Shown: positions 26,735-34,987 of the stretch, piece by piece
Position numbering within the stretch: the first letter of the stretch is position 1
How the letters are laid out: each line of letters starts with the position of its first letter
NCBI RefSeq assembly: GCF_022758885.1
Contig: NZ_JALEBH010000001.1
Coordinates: forward strand, 2,108,001 to 2,172,000
Origin: Sphingobium sp. BYY-5
Lineage (GTDB): Bacteria; Pseudomonadota; Alphaproteobacteria; Sphingomonadales; Sphingomonadaceae
DNA: 64,000 nucleotides
Reading direction: 5' to 3'
Program-made: the position numbers and the translations under genes
Notes under the pieces: model-generated
Databases searched by the model: none
What the model was told of the DNA's origin: nothing
Seen by the model: only the letters and a program-made list of their open reading frames with translations

Positions 26735-27592
26735 TCAGCCCGCGAACAGGTTCGTGGGCAAGCCGCGCACGCCGCACTCCACCTCGAAGAAACCGCCGTC
26801 ATATCCGGTGGGATCGTCCAGGCCCACGCTCGCGGAACTTACGAACATGCGGTCAAGATCGGGGCCGGCGAAGCAGATGTTCGTCACTTGCCGCGCGGGC
26901 ATGGCGATGGCGCGGTCCAGCTTGCCGTCGGGCGTGAAGCGGCTGATCCGGCTGCCGCCCCAATGGGCGACCCAGATATGCCCCTCAGCGTCCACGGTCA
27001 TGCCGTCGGGATAACCGTCTTCTTCCGCGAACTGGAGGAAGGGCTGGCGATCGGTCGCCCCCTCCTCTGTCCGCCGAAAGCGGTACATTTGCCGCTTGGC
27101 GGTATCGCTATGATAGAGCCATTGGCCACAGGGCGAGAAGGCGGGGCCGTTGGGCACGCGATAATCGCTGTCGACAACCGTCCAGCTACGGTCCGGCGCC
27201 AGACGATAGAGCGCGCCGCGATCATGCTCCTCCGCCATGTCCATCGTGCCGCACCAGATATGGCCCTGCGCATCCGCCTTGCCATCATTCATGCGGTTGC
27301 CGGGGAAATGCGGCTCCGGATCGCCAATGGAAGTGATGGTCAGGGGCGAGAGCGTGATTTCGGCGAACCCGCTCTGGAACCCGCCGACGAAACCGCCCTG
27401 CTCCCGCTCCGCCACCCAGCCCAGCGGTTCGGGCATGGTCCAGCGCTCGACCGCACCGCTCTCCAGCGACAGCCGGTTGAGCGCCGGCGTAAGGATATCC
27501 ACCCAATAGACCGCATTGTCCCGCGCGGACCAGAGCGTGCCTTCGCCCAATATGTCCGCGACCTCACGGCCGATCATCCGCCACTCAGGCAT
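26735..27592 (-). CDS. SMP-30/gluconolactonase-family sugar lactonase
   Basis: A 285-residue six-bladed propeller enzyme without a signal peptide. Metal ligands of the family are visible: Glu17 in ILGEGTLW, Asn in RVPNGPAFSPCG, and Asp in EDGYPDGMTVDAEGHIW, with the substrate loop GNRMNDGKADAQGHIW. In this context it most likely opens L-arabino-gamma-lactone (or the galactonolactone) formed by the sugar 1-dehydrogenase at 32373. The start overlaps the mutarotase stop (ATGA). Confidence 0.88.
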   Translation of the reverse strand: MPEWRMIGREVADILGEGTLWSARDNAVYWVDILTPALNRLSLESGAVERWTMPEPLGWVAEREQGGFVGGFQSGFAEITLSPLTITSIGDPEPHFPGNRMNDGKADAQGHIWCGTMDMAEEHDRGALYRLAPDRSWTVVDSDYRVPNGPAFSPCGQWLYHSDTAKRQMYRFRRTEEGATDRQPFLQFAEEDGYPDGMTVDAEGHIWVAHWGGSRISRFTPDGKLDRAIAMPARQVTNICFAGPDLDRMFVSSASVGLDDPTGYDGGFFEVECGVRGLPTNLFAG

Positions 27593-28737
27593 CAGCGCGT
27601 CACCGACAGGCGATAGATCATGGCGTGATGATAGGGCTTGCCGGGATCGACACGGGCCGACAGGAAGTTCGGCTTGTTGGGCGAATCCGGGAATTTCTGC
27701 GGCTCCAGCGCGATGCCGTCGCCCATGCGATAGACGTGGCTGCTCTTGCCGATGAACGTGCCGTCCAGGAAATTGCCGGTGTAGAATTGCACGCCCGGCT
27801 CCGTCGTCAGCACTTCAAGGACGCGGCCGGAGGCCGGGTCTTCCAGCCGCGCGGCCAGTTCCGGCGCCCTGGTCAGCCCCTTGTCCAGCGCCCAATTATG
27901 ATCGTAGCCCCGACCCGCGACGATCTGCGGATCACGCCCATCGCGAATGCCATCGGCGACGCGACGGGGCGCGCGGAAATCGAATACGCTGCCCTCGACC
28001 GGCTTCAACTCGCCCGTCGGGATGAGGTTGGCGTCGACCGGCGTATAGGCCTTGGCGGGAATCGTCAGCAAATGGCCGAGCGCACCGTCCGGCGACCCTT
28101 CACCCTGAAGATTGAAGATCGCATGATTGGTCATGTTGATGATGGTCGGCTTGTCGGTCTTCGCGTCGAACGCGATGCCCAGATCGCCCTTCTCGTCCAG
28201 CGTGTAGGTAACGGTCACGTCCAGCTTGCCCGGATAGCCCGAATCGCCGTCGGGGCTGGTCAGCGACAGCACGGCGGTCGCGGTCGGACCGCTCTTGAGC
28301 GAGACGATCTTCCAGACCTGCTTGTCGAAACCCTTACCGCCGCCGTGCAGCGAATTGACTTTGTCATTGAGCGGCAGTTGATAGGTTTTTCCGTCCAGGC
28401 TGAACTTGCCGCCCGCGATACGGTTGGCATAGCGGCCCACGGTCACGCCGAAGAAGTTGGGATGGTCGACATAATCTTTAAGGTCGTCATAGCCGAGCAG
28501 CACGTCGGCTTGCCTGCCGTCCTTGTCCGGGCCGGACAGCGACTGGAGCGTCGCGCCATAGGTCAGGATCTTCGCCGAAACGCCCTGCCCGTTGCTGAGC
28601 GTGATGGTTTCGACGGCCGCGCCATTGGCGGAGCCAGCCGGCGCACGGCTCGCTTCGGCCGCCAGCGCGCTTCCGCTTGCGAGGCTCAGCGCCAATGCGT
28701 ATGACAACGCTGTTTTCAAATCGACGACCTTTCGCAT
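27592..28737 (-). CDS. galM: Periplasmic aldose 1-epimerase (galactose mutarotase)
   Basis: 381 residues from ATG 28737, preceded by AGAGGAAG. A Sec signal peptide (cleavage about residue 30, SALAAEA) places it in the periplasm, unlike cytosolic E. coli GalM. The catalytic regions are present: GVTVGRYANRIAGGKFSLDG, LHGGGKGFDKQVW (His), TNHAIFNLQGEG (His) and the C-terminal Glu in TTEPGVQFYTGNF. It equilibrates sugar anomers released by outer hydrolases before transport. It is the first gene of the minus-strand operon. Confidence 0.93.
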   Translation of the reverse strand: MRKVVDLKTALSYALALSLASGSALAAEASRAPAGSANGAAVETITLSNGQGVSAKILTYGATLQSLSGPDKDGRQADVLLGYDDLKDYVDHPNFFGVTVGRYANRIAGGKFSLDGKTYQLPLNDKVNSLHGGGKGFDKQVWKIVSLKSGPTATAVLSLTSPDGDSGYPGKLDVTVTYTLDEKGDLGIAFDAKTDKPTIINMTNHAIFNLQGEGSPDGALGHLLTIPAKAYTPVDANLIPTGELKPVEGSVFDFRAPRRVADGIRDGRDPQIVAGRGYDHNWALDKGLTRAPELAARLEDPASGRVLEVLTTEPGVQFYTGNFLDGTFIGKSSHVYRMGDGIALEPQKFPDSPNKPNFLSARVDPGKPYHHAMIYRLSVTR

Positions 28738-28783
28738 GGACTTCCTCTCAGTGACGCACGCCCATTGACGGGCGGTTGCTGGG

Positions 28784-28813
28784 GATATACTCCGACAAAA
28801 TAAGTGGATGCAA
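28784..28813 (-). promoter_or_regulatory. Promoter of galM-lactonase with TGTCGGAGT site A
   Basis: On the minus strand TTGCAT (28813-28808) and TATATC (28789-28784) are separated by 18 bases. The end of the spacer is TTTTGTCGGAG. The same TGTCGGAG word occurs before araD1 and before the TonB receptor, suggesting a shared regulator site in this spacer. Confidence 0.5.
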
Positions 28814-28860
28814 CCCTTGATCGGGTGATCCCCTACTGGAACTGCACTGGAGAAGGATGA

Positions 28861-30168
28861 ATGGCAGGACCGATCTCGTCTGGCGCTGCGCCTGTCGCAA
28901 CGCATAATCCCGGCACGCGCTACGGCCCTGCGCTCGCGTTGCTCGCCAGCCTCTTCTTCATGTGGGGCTTTATCACCGTCATCAACAACACGTTGCTGCC
29001 CCATCTGCGCAGCGTGTTCGAACTGAGCTACACCCAGACGACGTTGATCGAATCGGTGTGGTTCATCGCCTATTTCTTCGCGTCGATCCCGTCGGCCAAG
29101 CTGATCGAGCGGGTCGGCTACCAGAAGTCGATGGTTATCGGCCTGCTCATCATGGCGGCCGGCGCGCTGGGCATGACGCTGGCGGCATCCATCCCCTCCT
29201 ATGGCGTGACTTTGGTCATGCTGTTCGTGATCGCCAGCGGCATCACCCTGCTGCAGGTCGCGGCCAACCCCTATGTCGCGGTGGTCGGCAAGCCCGAAAC
29301 CGCCTCCTCGCGCCTCAACCTCGTTCAGGCGATGAACTCGGCCGGCACGATGCTGGCGCCCATGTTCGGCGCCTATCTGATCCTGGGCCGGTCGAAGGGC
29401 GGCACGGCGCAGGGCGATATCGTCCTGACCCAGGCCGAACGCCTGGCCGACGCCCAGTCGGTGGTCCTGCCCTATGTGCTGGTCGCTATCGTGCTTGTGG
29501 TGCTGGCCGTTGTCATCGCCCGCTTCCCGCTTCCCGCCATGGGCAACGCGACGCAGCGCCACAATAAGGAAGAGCGCAAGAAGCATTCGCTCTGGAACCA
29601 CCGCAACCTGGTGTTCGGCATTCCGGCGATCTTCATCTACCTGATCGCGGAAATCGGCGTCGCCAACCTGTTCGTGAACTTCGTCAGCCAACCCACTATC
29701 GCCAACCTGACGCATGAACAGGCCGGCAACTACCTCACCTTCCTGTGGGGCGGCATGATGGTCGGCCGCTTCGCCGGTTCCGCGATCATGCAGAAGTTCG
29801 ACGCGGGCCATGTCCTCGCCGCCTTCTCGATCGGCGCCTTCATCGTCATGCTGGTCACTGTCTTCACCACCGGCCCCGTCGCCATGTGGTCGCTGATCCT
29901 GGTCGGCCTGTTCCACTCGATCATGTTTCCGACCATCTTCACCCTGGGCATCAAGGGCCTCGGTCCGCTGACCGAGGAAGGGTCGGGCCTGCTCATCATG
30001 GCGATCGCCGGCGGCGCGCTGGTGGTGGTTCAGGGCTGGCTGGCGGACCATTACGGCCTGCAGACCAGCTTCCTGCTGACCGCGGCCTGCGAACTCTATG
30101 TCCTCTTCTACGCACTCTGGGGGTCCAAACCGACCCATGCGCTGCCCGACCAGCAGATCGGGGAATAA
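28861..30168 (+). CDS. fucP: FucP-type MFS sugar:proton symporter
   Basis: A 435-residue, twelve-helix transporter of the fucose/galactose/glucose:H+ symporter group. Typical segments are SLFFMWGFITVINNTLLPHL in helix 1, and further on NPYVAVVGKPETASSRLNLVQ and MSLILVGLFHSIMFPTIFTL-like motifs. The likely cargo is L-arabinose (or galactose/fucose). It is divergent from galM across a 123-base promoter region. Its TAA stop doubles as the left TAA flank of a mobile-type repeat. Confidence 0.92.
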   Translation: MAGPISSGAAPVATHNPGTRYGPALALLASLFFMWGFITVINNTLLPHLRSVFELSYTQTTLIESVWFIAYFFASIPSAKLIERVGYQKSMVIGLLIMAAGALGMTLAASIPSYGVTLVMLFVIASGITLLQVAANPYVAVVGKPETASSRLNLVQAMNSAGTMLAPMFGAYLILGRSKGGTAQGDIVLTQAERLADAQSVVLPYVLVAIVLVVLAVVIARFPLPAMGNATQRHNKEERKKHSLWNHRNLVFGIPAIFIYLIAEIGVANLFVNFVSQPTIANLTHEQAGNYLTFLWGGMMVGRFAGSAIMQKFDAGHVLAAFSIGAFIVMLVTVFTTGPVAMWSLILVGLFHSIMFPTIFTLGIKGLGPLTEEGSGLLIMAIAGGALVVVQGWLADHYGLQTSFLLTAACELYVLFYALWGSKPTHALPDQQIGE

Positions 30169-30314
30169 TACCAAGCTGCCTAAAGAATGACTCATCAAGA
30201 TCGACTGGTTGCAGTTCCCCGGCGAAGGCCGGGGTCCAGTTCGAACCGTAGAACTGGACCCCGGCTTTCGCCGGGGAACAGGTTCGCATGAGTTCCCATC
30301 AATGTATCTTGGTA
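30169..30314. repeat. MITE-like element, copy 1
   Basis: A 146-bp element bounded by inverted ends TACCAAG/CTTGGTA and flanked on both sides by TAA (30166-30168, 30315-30317), as expected for a 3-bp TNA target duplication. Its centre is a long hairpin (30214-30279, 29-base arms with one mismatch; GTTCCCCGGCGAA start). A second copy of the same length lies reversed at 48152-48297. There is no coding capacity. Confidence 0.8.
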
Positions 30315-30337
30315 TAAGGAGCCGGGGGTCGCGCACT

Positions 30338-30392
30338 CGGAACAGAAAAAGGGCCGGAGCGCATATGCCGCTCCGGCCCTTTTTCTGTTCCG
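30338..30392. terminator. Bidirectional terminator between fucP and gntR
   Basis: Perfect 24-base arms (30338-30361 and 30369-30392) surround a 7-base loop. AAAAAGGGCCGGAGCG in the left arm and its complement in the right arm give A-tract and T-tract on both sides, so it can stop transcription from both convergent genes. Confidence 0.9.
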
Positions 30393-30419
30393 GGCATCAT
30401 GCAGGACCGTCACGGTCCT

Positions 30420-31184
30420 TCACCCCTGCATCGTGCTCGCCGTATCCTCCAGCGCCAGGTCGACCAGCACGCCCATCGCCTCGGCCGCCGCGACCGGATC
30501 ACTCGCGGCGATCGCGTCATAGACACGGACATGGTCGGGGATCGGATTACGCGGCAGGGCGCGGGCGCGCTGCTTGAACTGGGTGGTCCAGTTGACCGCC
30601 GCACCGATGCTGGCCGTCAGCACCAGCAGCGCGTCGTTGCGCGTCGCGTTCAATATGGCGTTGTGGAAGTCGCGATCCGCCGCCCGGCCCGCCTCGGTCG
30701 CCAGCGTATGGCGGCGCATCGCGGCCAGCGCGTCCTTCATCAGGCGCAAATCCTCCTTGTCACGCCGCACCGCCGCCAGCCGCGCCGCGGCCGGCTCGAC
30801 AATGGCGCGCAATTCGAACAGGTCGCGCACGAACTGGATGTCCGGCTCCCCGGCAAAGGCCCAGGCCAGCACATCGGGGTCCAGCAGGTTCCATCGGGTT
30901 CGGGGCAGGACGCGCGTCCCCGCCTTGGGCCGGCTCTCGACCAGCCCCTTGGCGGTCAGCACCTGGATCGCCTCGCGATAGGCGCTGCGGGACACTTCCA
31001 GTTCCTCGGCGAAGGCCACTTCGCCCGACAGCGTGTCGCCCGGCTGATATTGCCCTGACAAGATCGCCGTGCCCAGCTTGTGCGCGATCGCGCCGTGCAG
31101 CCGCCGTCCCGGTCCCCGCGTCGCCCGGCCAATGCCGCCCTTTTCCGCCTCATCCCCGTGCAAAGACGGATTTTCCTTCACCAT
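30420..31184 (-). CDS. GntR-family (FadR/FCD subgroup) regulator of the arabinose region
   Basis: 254 residues from ATG 31184, preceded by GGGAGGAAC. The winged helix-turn-helix (KLGTAILSGQYQPGDTLSGE, VSRSAYREAIQVLTAKGLVE) is followed by an all-helical FCD ligand domain with metal-ligand-type residues (DRDFHNAILNATRN and PDHVRVYDAIAA). It is divergent from araD1. The TGTCGGAG sites before araD1, galM and the TonB receptor are plausible targets, but this is inferred from position only. Confidence 0.88.
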   Translation of the reverse strand: MVKENPSLHGDEAEKGGIGRATRGPGRRLHGAIAHKLGTAILSGQYQPGDTLSGEVAFAEELEVSRSAYREAIQVLTAKGLVESRPKAGTRVLPRTRWNLLDPDVLAWAFAGEPDIQFVRDLFELRAIVEPAAARLAAVRRDKEDLRLMKDALAAMRRHTLATEAGRAADRDFHNAILNATRNDALLVLTASIGAAVNWTTQFKQRARALPRNPIPDHVRVYDAIAASDPVAAAEAMGVLVDLALEDTASTMQG

Positions 31185-31259
31185 TCGGGTTCCTCCCACC
31201 TCCGTCCTATGAGGCACATATCAGCCTAGAATACAATCATTGCCTTTACCATCACCGTG

Positions 31260-31283
31260 TAATATGTCGGAGTAATTCGGAGA
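31260..31283 (+). promoter_or_regulatory. TGTCGGAGT site B in the gntR-araD1 divergent region
   Basis: TGTCGGAGTAATTC (31265-31278) is followed by a partial repeat, CGGAGATTC. It is shared with galM (site A) and the TonB receptor (site C). The AT-rich TAATTC directly after it could be the -10 of the araD1 operon. Confidence 0.5.
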
Positions 31284-31374
31284 TTCACCGCTGTTCCGGC
31301 CCCGCGCTGGCGCAGCGCTTGGCCCATTATCGAGGAACCAGCGCCACAGGTCGGCGTGCGGGAGGAGAGTTTTC

Positions 31375-32367
31375 ATGACATTGCGTCTGTTGCAGCACCG
31401 TTCGGATTCCGGCGAACGGTCGGTCATTGCCGCGCAGGGCGACACGGCTCATTTCGTGCCGGGTTTTGCCACCATCCGCGCGCTGGCGCTGCACGCGATC
31501 AAGCAGGGCATCAGCCTCGCCCAGGCGGTCGAAGCCGCCGGCCAGGGCGATGCCGTCGACATCGCCGCCGAATATGAAGCGAACCGCCTGCTCGCCCCGA
31601 TCGACCATGACGATGGCGCGCATGTCCAGCTCACCGGCACCGGCCTCACCCATCTCGGCTCGGCCGAAGGCCGCGACAAGATGCACCGCGAAGCCGCTGC
31701 CGCCGAAAAGCAGACCGATTCGATGCGCATGTTCCTGGAAGGGCTGGAGGGCGGCAAGCCCGCCGCCGGCCAGGTCGGCCAGCAGCCCGAATGGTTCTAC
31801 AAGGGTGACGGGTCACAGCTCGTCGGCCCGACCGATCCACTCGTCATGCCCGCCTTCGCCAAGGATGGCGGCGAGGAACCCGAACTGGCCGGCATCTACC
31901 TGATCGGCGAAGACGGCACCCCCTATCGCCTCGGCCTCGCGCTCGCCAACGAGTTCAGCGACCATGTGACCGAGCGACACAATTATCTCTGGCTCGCCCA
32001 TTCGAAGCTGCGCCAGGCCTCGCTCGGCCCGGAACTGCTGGTCGGCACCCCGCCGGACCATATCGAAGGCGCCAGCCGCATCCTGCGCGACGGCGCGGTG
32101 ATCTGGGAAAAGCCCTTCCTTTCGGGCGAAGGCAATATGTCGCACAGCTTCGCGAACCTGGAACATCACCACTTCAAATATGACCTGTTCCGACGCCCCG
32201 GCGACGTCCATGTCCACTTCTTCGGCACCGCTACCCTGTCGTTCAGCGACGGCGTGCAGACGCAGGAAGGCGACGTGTTCGAAATCCTCGCCGCGCCCTT
32301 CACCCTGCCGGTGCGCAATCCCCTGAAGCGCGCCGAAGCTGTCCGGGTCGCCGTCCGGACGCTCTGA
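31375..32367 (+). CDS. araD1: AraD1/GguC-family protein of L-arabinose catabolism
   Basis: 330 residues in the fumarylacetoacetase-like superfamily, recognised as the AraD1/GguC group. Features include a conserved core GIYLIGEDGTPYRLGLALAN with EFSDHVTERHNYLWLAHSKL, and a metal/active-site stretch HSFANLEHHHFKYDLFRRPG. In oxidative arabinose pathways this group acts on 2-keto-3-deoxy-L-arabonate-level intermediates. It begins the plus-strand catabolic operon: GGAGGAGAG precedes the ATG, and the next gene follows after 5 bases. Confidence 0.85.
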   Translation: MTLRLLQHRSDSGERSVIAAQGDTAHFVPGFATIRALALHAIKQGISLAQAVEAAGQGDAVDIAAEYEANRLLAPIDHDDGAHVQLTGTGLTHLGSAEGRDKMHREAAAAEKQTDSMRMFLEGLEGGKPAAGQVGQQPEWFYKGDGSQLVGPTDPLVMPAFAKDGGEEPELAGIYLIGEDGTPYRLGLALANEFSDHVTERHNYLWLAHSKLRQASLGPELLVGTPPDHIEGASRILRDGAVIWEKPFLSGEGNMSHSFANLEHHHFKYDLFRRPGDVHVHFFGTATLSFSDGVQTQEGDVFEILAAPFTLPVRNPLKRAEAVRVAVRTL

Positions 32368-32372
32368 CATCC

Positions 32373-33299
32373 ATGGACCCGATTCGCATCGCGATCGTCG
32401 GCATCGGCAAGATCGCGCGTGACCAGCATGTTCCGGCAATCCGGGGCAATGGCGCGTTCAGCCTGGCGGCCACCGTCAGCCCGCATGATGCGGGCCTTGA
32501 CGGGGTGCCGCATCATGACAGCCTGGACGCCCTGCTGGCGCAGGGGCCGGCGGTGGACGCCATCGCGCTCTGCACCCCGCCCCAGGTCCGCTACGACCTG
32601 GCGTCGCAGGCCCTGACCAAGGGCATCCACCTGTTCCTGGAAAAACCGCCCGGCGCGACCCTGGCAGAGGTGGAGGCATTGCAGGTGCAGGCCGACAAGG
32701 TCGGCGTCAGCCTGTTCGCCGCCTGGCATAGCCGCTTCGCTGCGGGCGTCGCCCCGGCGCGCGCCTGGCTGGCCGAGCGCAGGATCGAGAAAGTGTCGAT
32801 CATCTGGCGGGAGGATGTCCGCGTCTGGCATCCCGGCCAGGCCTGGATCTGGCAACCGGGCGGCCTGGGCGTCTTCGATCCCGGCATCAATGCCCTGTCG
32901 ATCGCCACCCATATATTGCCGCGCCCCTTCTTCCTGAAGGACGCAACCCTGGTGCTACCGGAAAACCGCGCCGCACCGATCGCCGCCGATCTCACCTTTC
33001 GCGACACGATCGGCGCGCCGATCCACATGGACCTCGACTGGCGCCAGACCGGCCCGCAGAGCTGGGATATCATCGTCGAAACCGACGCGGGCACGCTCAA
33101 GCTCGCCCAGGGCGGCGCCGTGCTGCACCTGCCCAGCGGCACCGAGCATGGCGAAGATGTCGAATATGCGGGCCTCTACGCCCGTTTCGCGGCTCTGATC
33201 CGCAGCGGGCGCAGCGATGTCGACACCGACCCGCTGCGGCTGGTCGCCGACGCTTTCCTGCGCGGACGCCGCGAAACCACAAACGCATTTCACGATTAA
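32373..33299 (+). CDS. Gfo/Idh/MocA sugar 1-dehydrogenase (L-arabinose/D-galactose)
   Basis: 308 residues with an N-terminal Rossmann motif IRIAIVGIGKIARDQHVP, the family's EKPPGATLAEVEAL lysine motif and a catalytic WQPGGLGVFDPGINAL (Asp and Asn). The length and sequence style match D-galactose/L-arabinose 1-dehydrogenases, which make the gamma- or delta-lactone with NAD(P)+. Together with the lactonase (26735) and AraD1 it gives the oxidative L-arabinose route. Confidence 0.87.
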   Translation: MDPIRIAIVGIGKIARDQHVPAIRGNGAFSLAATVSPHDAGLDGVPHHDSLDALLAQGPAVDAIALCTPPQVRYDLASQALTKGIHLFLEKPPGATLAEVEALQVQADKVGVSLFAAWHSRFAAGVAPARAWLAERRIEKVSIIWREDVRVWHPGQAWIWQPGGLGVFDPGINALSIATHILPRPFFLKDATLVLPENRAAPIAADLTFRDTIGAPIHMDLDWRQTGPQSWDIIVETDAGTLKLAQGGAVLHLPSGTEHGEDVEYAGLYARFAALIRSGRSDVDTDPLRLVADAFLRGRRETTNAFHD

Positions 33300-33321
33300 T
33301 TTCTACAGGGAGAGGACGGAC

Positions 33322-34890
33322 ATGAAGACAATCCTACGCCGCACCGCCACCGCGCTGCTGCTCTGCGCCAGCACGCTGGCGTGGCAGCCGGCCAATGCCG
33401 ACACCGACGGCAAGCCGACCACCGCCACCATCCACGCCGACACGCCCGGCGCCATCTACGACAAGCGCGTCTTCACCCAGTTTGCCGAGCATCTGGGCAA
33501 CGGCATCTATGGCGGCCTGTGGGTCGGCAACGACAAGTCGATCCCCAACACCAACGGCTTCCGCAACGACGTGGTCGCGGCGCTGCGCAACCTGTCGGTC
33601 CCCGTCATCCGCTGGCCCGGCGGCTGCTTCGCCGACGAATATCACTGGCGTGAAGGCATCGGCCCCAAGGCGCAGCGCCCGGTCAAGATCAACACCCATT
33701 GGGGCGGCGTAACCGAACCGAACACGGTCGGCACCCACGAATATTTCGAACTGCTGCGCCAGGTCGGCGCGGAAGCCTATATCTCCGGCAATGTCGGCAA
33801 CGGCACGCCGCAGGAAATGGCCGAGTGGGTGGAATATATGACGTCGCCCGCCGGCACGCTGGCCGATCAGCGCGCCAAGAACGGCCATAAGGAGCCATGG
33901 GCCGTTCCCTATTTCGGCATCGGCAATGAACTGTGGGGCTGCGGCGGCAATATGCGCGCCGAATTCGCGGCCGATGAAACCCGCCGCTACGCCACCTTCA
34001 TCAAGGCGCCCGCCGGCACCAAGATCCTGAAGGTCGCCTCCGGCGCGAATGTCGACGATTATGACTGGACCGAAACGATGATGCGTGTGGCGGGCGACAA
34101 GCTCGATGGCCTCTCGCTTCATTATTACACCGTGCCGAAGGGCGGTTGGCCGCCCAAGGCTTCGCCGGTGAATTTCGACGAGAATGGCTGGGCCGAGACG
34201 CTCGTCGGCGCGCGCAAGATGGACGAGTTGATTACCAAGCATAGCGCCATCATGGACAAATATGATCCCAAGAAGCGCGTCTTCCTGGCGGTCGACGAAT
34301 GGGGCACCTGGTACGAACAGGACCCCGGCACGCATCCGGGCTTCCTGCGCCAGCAGAACACGCTGCGCGATGCTCTGGTGGCCTCGATCCATCTCGACAT
34401 CTTCGCACGCCATGCCGACCGCGTCCGCATGACCGCGATCGCGCAGATGGTGAACGTGCTCCAGGCGATGATCCTGACCGACGGCAAGAAGATGGTGCTC
34501 ACGCCCACCTATCATGTCTTCGAAATGTACAAGCCTTGGCAGGACGCCACGGTGCTGCCGATCGATATCGCCACGCCCTGGTATAATAAGGACCAATATT
34601 CGATGCCTGCGGTCAGCGGTTCCGCGGTCAAGGGCAAGGACGGCAAGGTTCATGTCGGCCTGTCAAACCTCGACCCGAACCAGCCCAACACCGTCACGGT
34701 GAAGCTGGACGGCCTCAACGCCACCAGCGTCTCGGGCCGCATCCTGACCGCTTCGGCGATCAACGCGCACAACACGTTCGATGCGCCCGAAACCGTCAAG
34801 CCCACCGGCTTCACCGGCGCGCAGGTCAATGGCGGTACGCTGACCGTGACGCTGCCGCCCAAGTCGGTGGTCGTACTCGAACTGCAATAA
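33322..34890 (+). CDS. GH51 alpha-L-arabinofuranosidase, secreted
   Basis: 522 residues from ATG 33322 (after AGGGAGAGGACGG), with a signal peptide (cleavage near NADTDG, about residue 27). The clan-A barrel has the acid/base Glu in YFGIGNELWGCGG and the nucleophile Glu in LAVDEWGTWYEQDPG, plus RWPGGCFADEYHW at the substrate site. The C-terminal beta domain runs to the end. It removes terminal alpha-L-arabinofuranose from arabinan or arabinoxylan side chains, probably in the periplasm. Confidence 0.94.
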   Translation: MKTILRRTATALLLCASTLAWQPANADTDGKPTTATIHADTPGAIYDKRVFTQFAEHLGNGIYGGLWVGNDKSIPNTNGFRNDVVAALRNLSVPVIRWPGGCFADEYHWREGIGPKAQRPVKINTHWGGVTEPNTVGTHEYFELLRQVGAEAYISGNVGNGTPQEMAEWVEYMTSPAGTLADQRAKNGHKEPWAVPYFGIGNELWGCGGNMRAEFAADETRRYATFIKAPAGTKILKVASGANVDDYDWTETMMRVAGDKLDGLSLHYYTVPKGGWPPKASPVNFDENGWAETLVGARKMDELITKHSAIMDKYDPKKRVFLAVDEWGTWYEQDPGTHPGFLRQQNTLRDALVASIHLDIFARHADRVRMTAIAQMVNVLQAMILTDGKKMVLTPTYHVFEMYKPWQDATVLPIDIATPWYNKDQYSMPAVSGSAVKGKDGKVHVGLSNLDPNQPNTVTVKLDGLNATSVSGRILTASAINAHNTFDAPETVKPTGFTGAQVNGGTLTVTLPPKSVVVLELQ

Positions 34891-34901
34891 GACACCTGCC
34901 T

Positions 34902-34967
34902 GTTCCCCGGCGCAAGCCGGGGTCCAGTTCCAACCGTCGATCTGGACCCCGGCCTGCGCCGGGGAAC
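34902..34967. repeat. Solo hairpin of the MITE core family between GH51 and GH43
   Basis: Arms of 26 bases (34902-34927, 34942-34967; one mismatch) beginning GTTCCCCGGCGCA, around a 14-base loop. It is the same core palindrome as the two 146-bp elements but without their TACCAAG ends. It lies in the 97-base gap between two genes of the operon and could alter their relative expression. Confidence 0.8.
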
Positions 34968-34987
34968 GCTATTAGGAGAAGTTCCGC

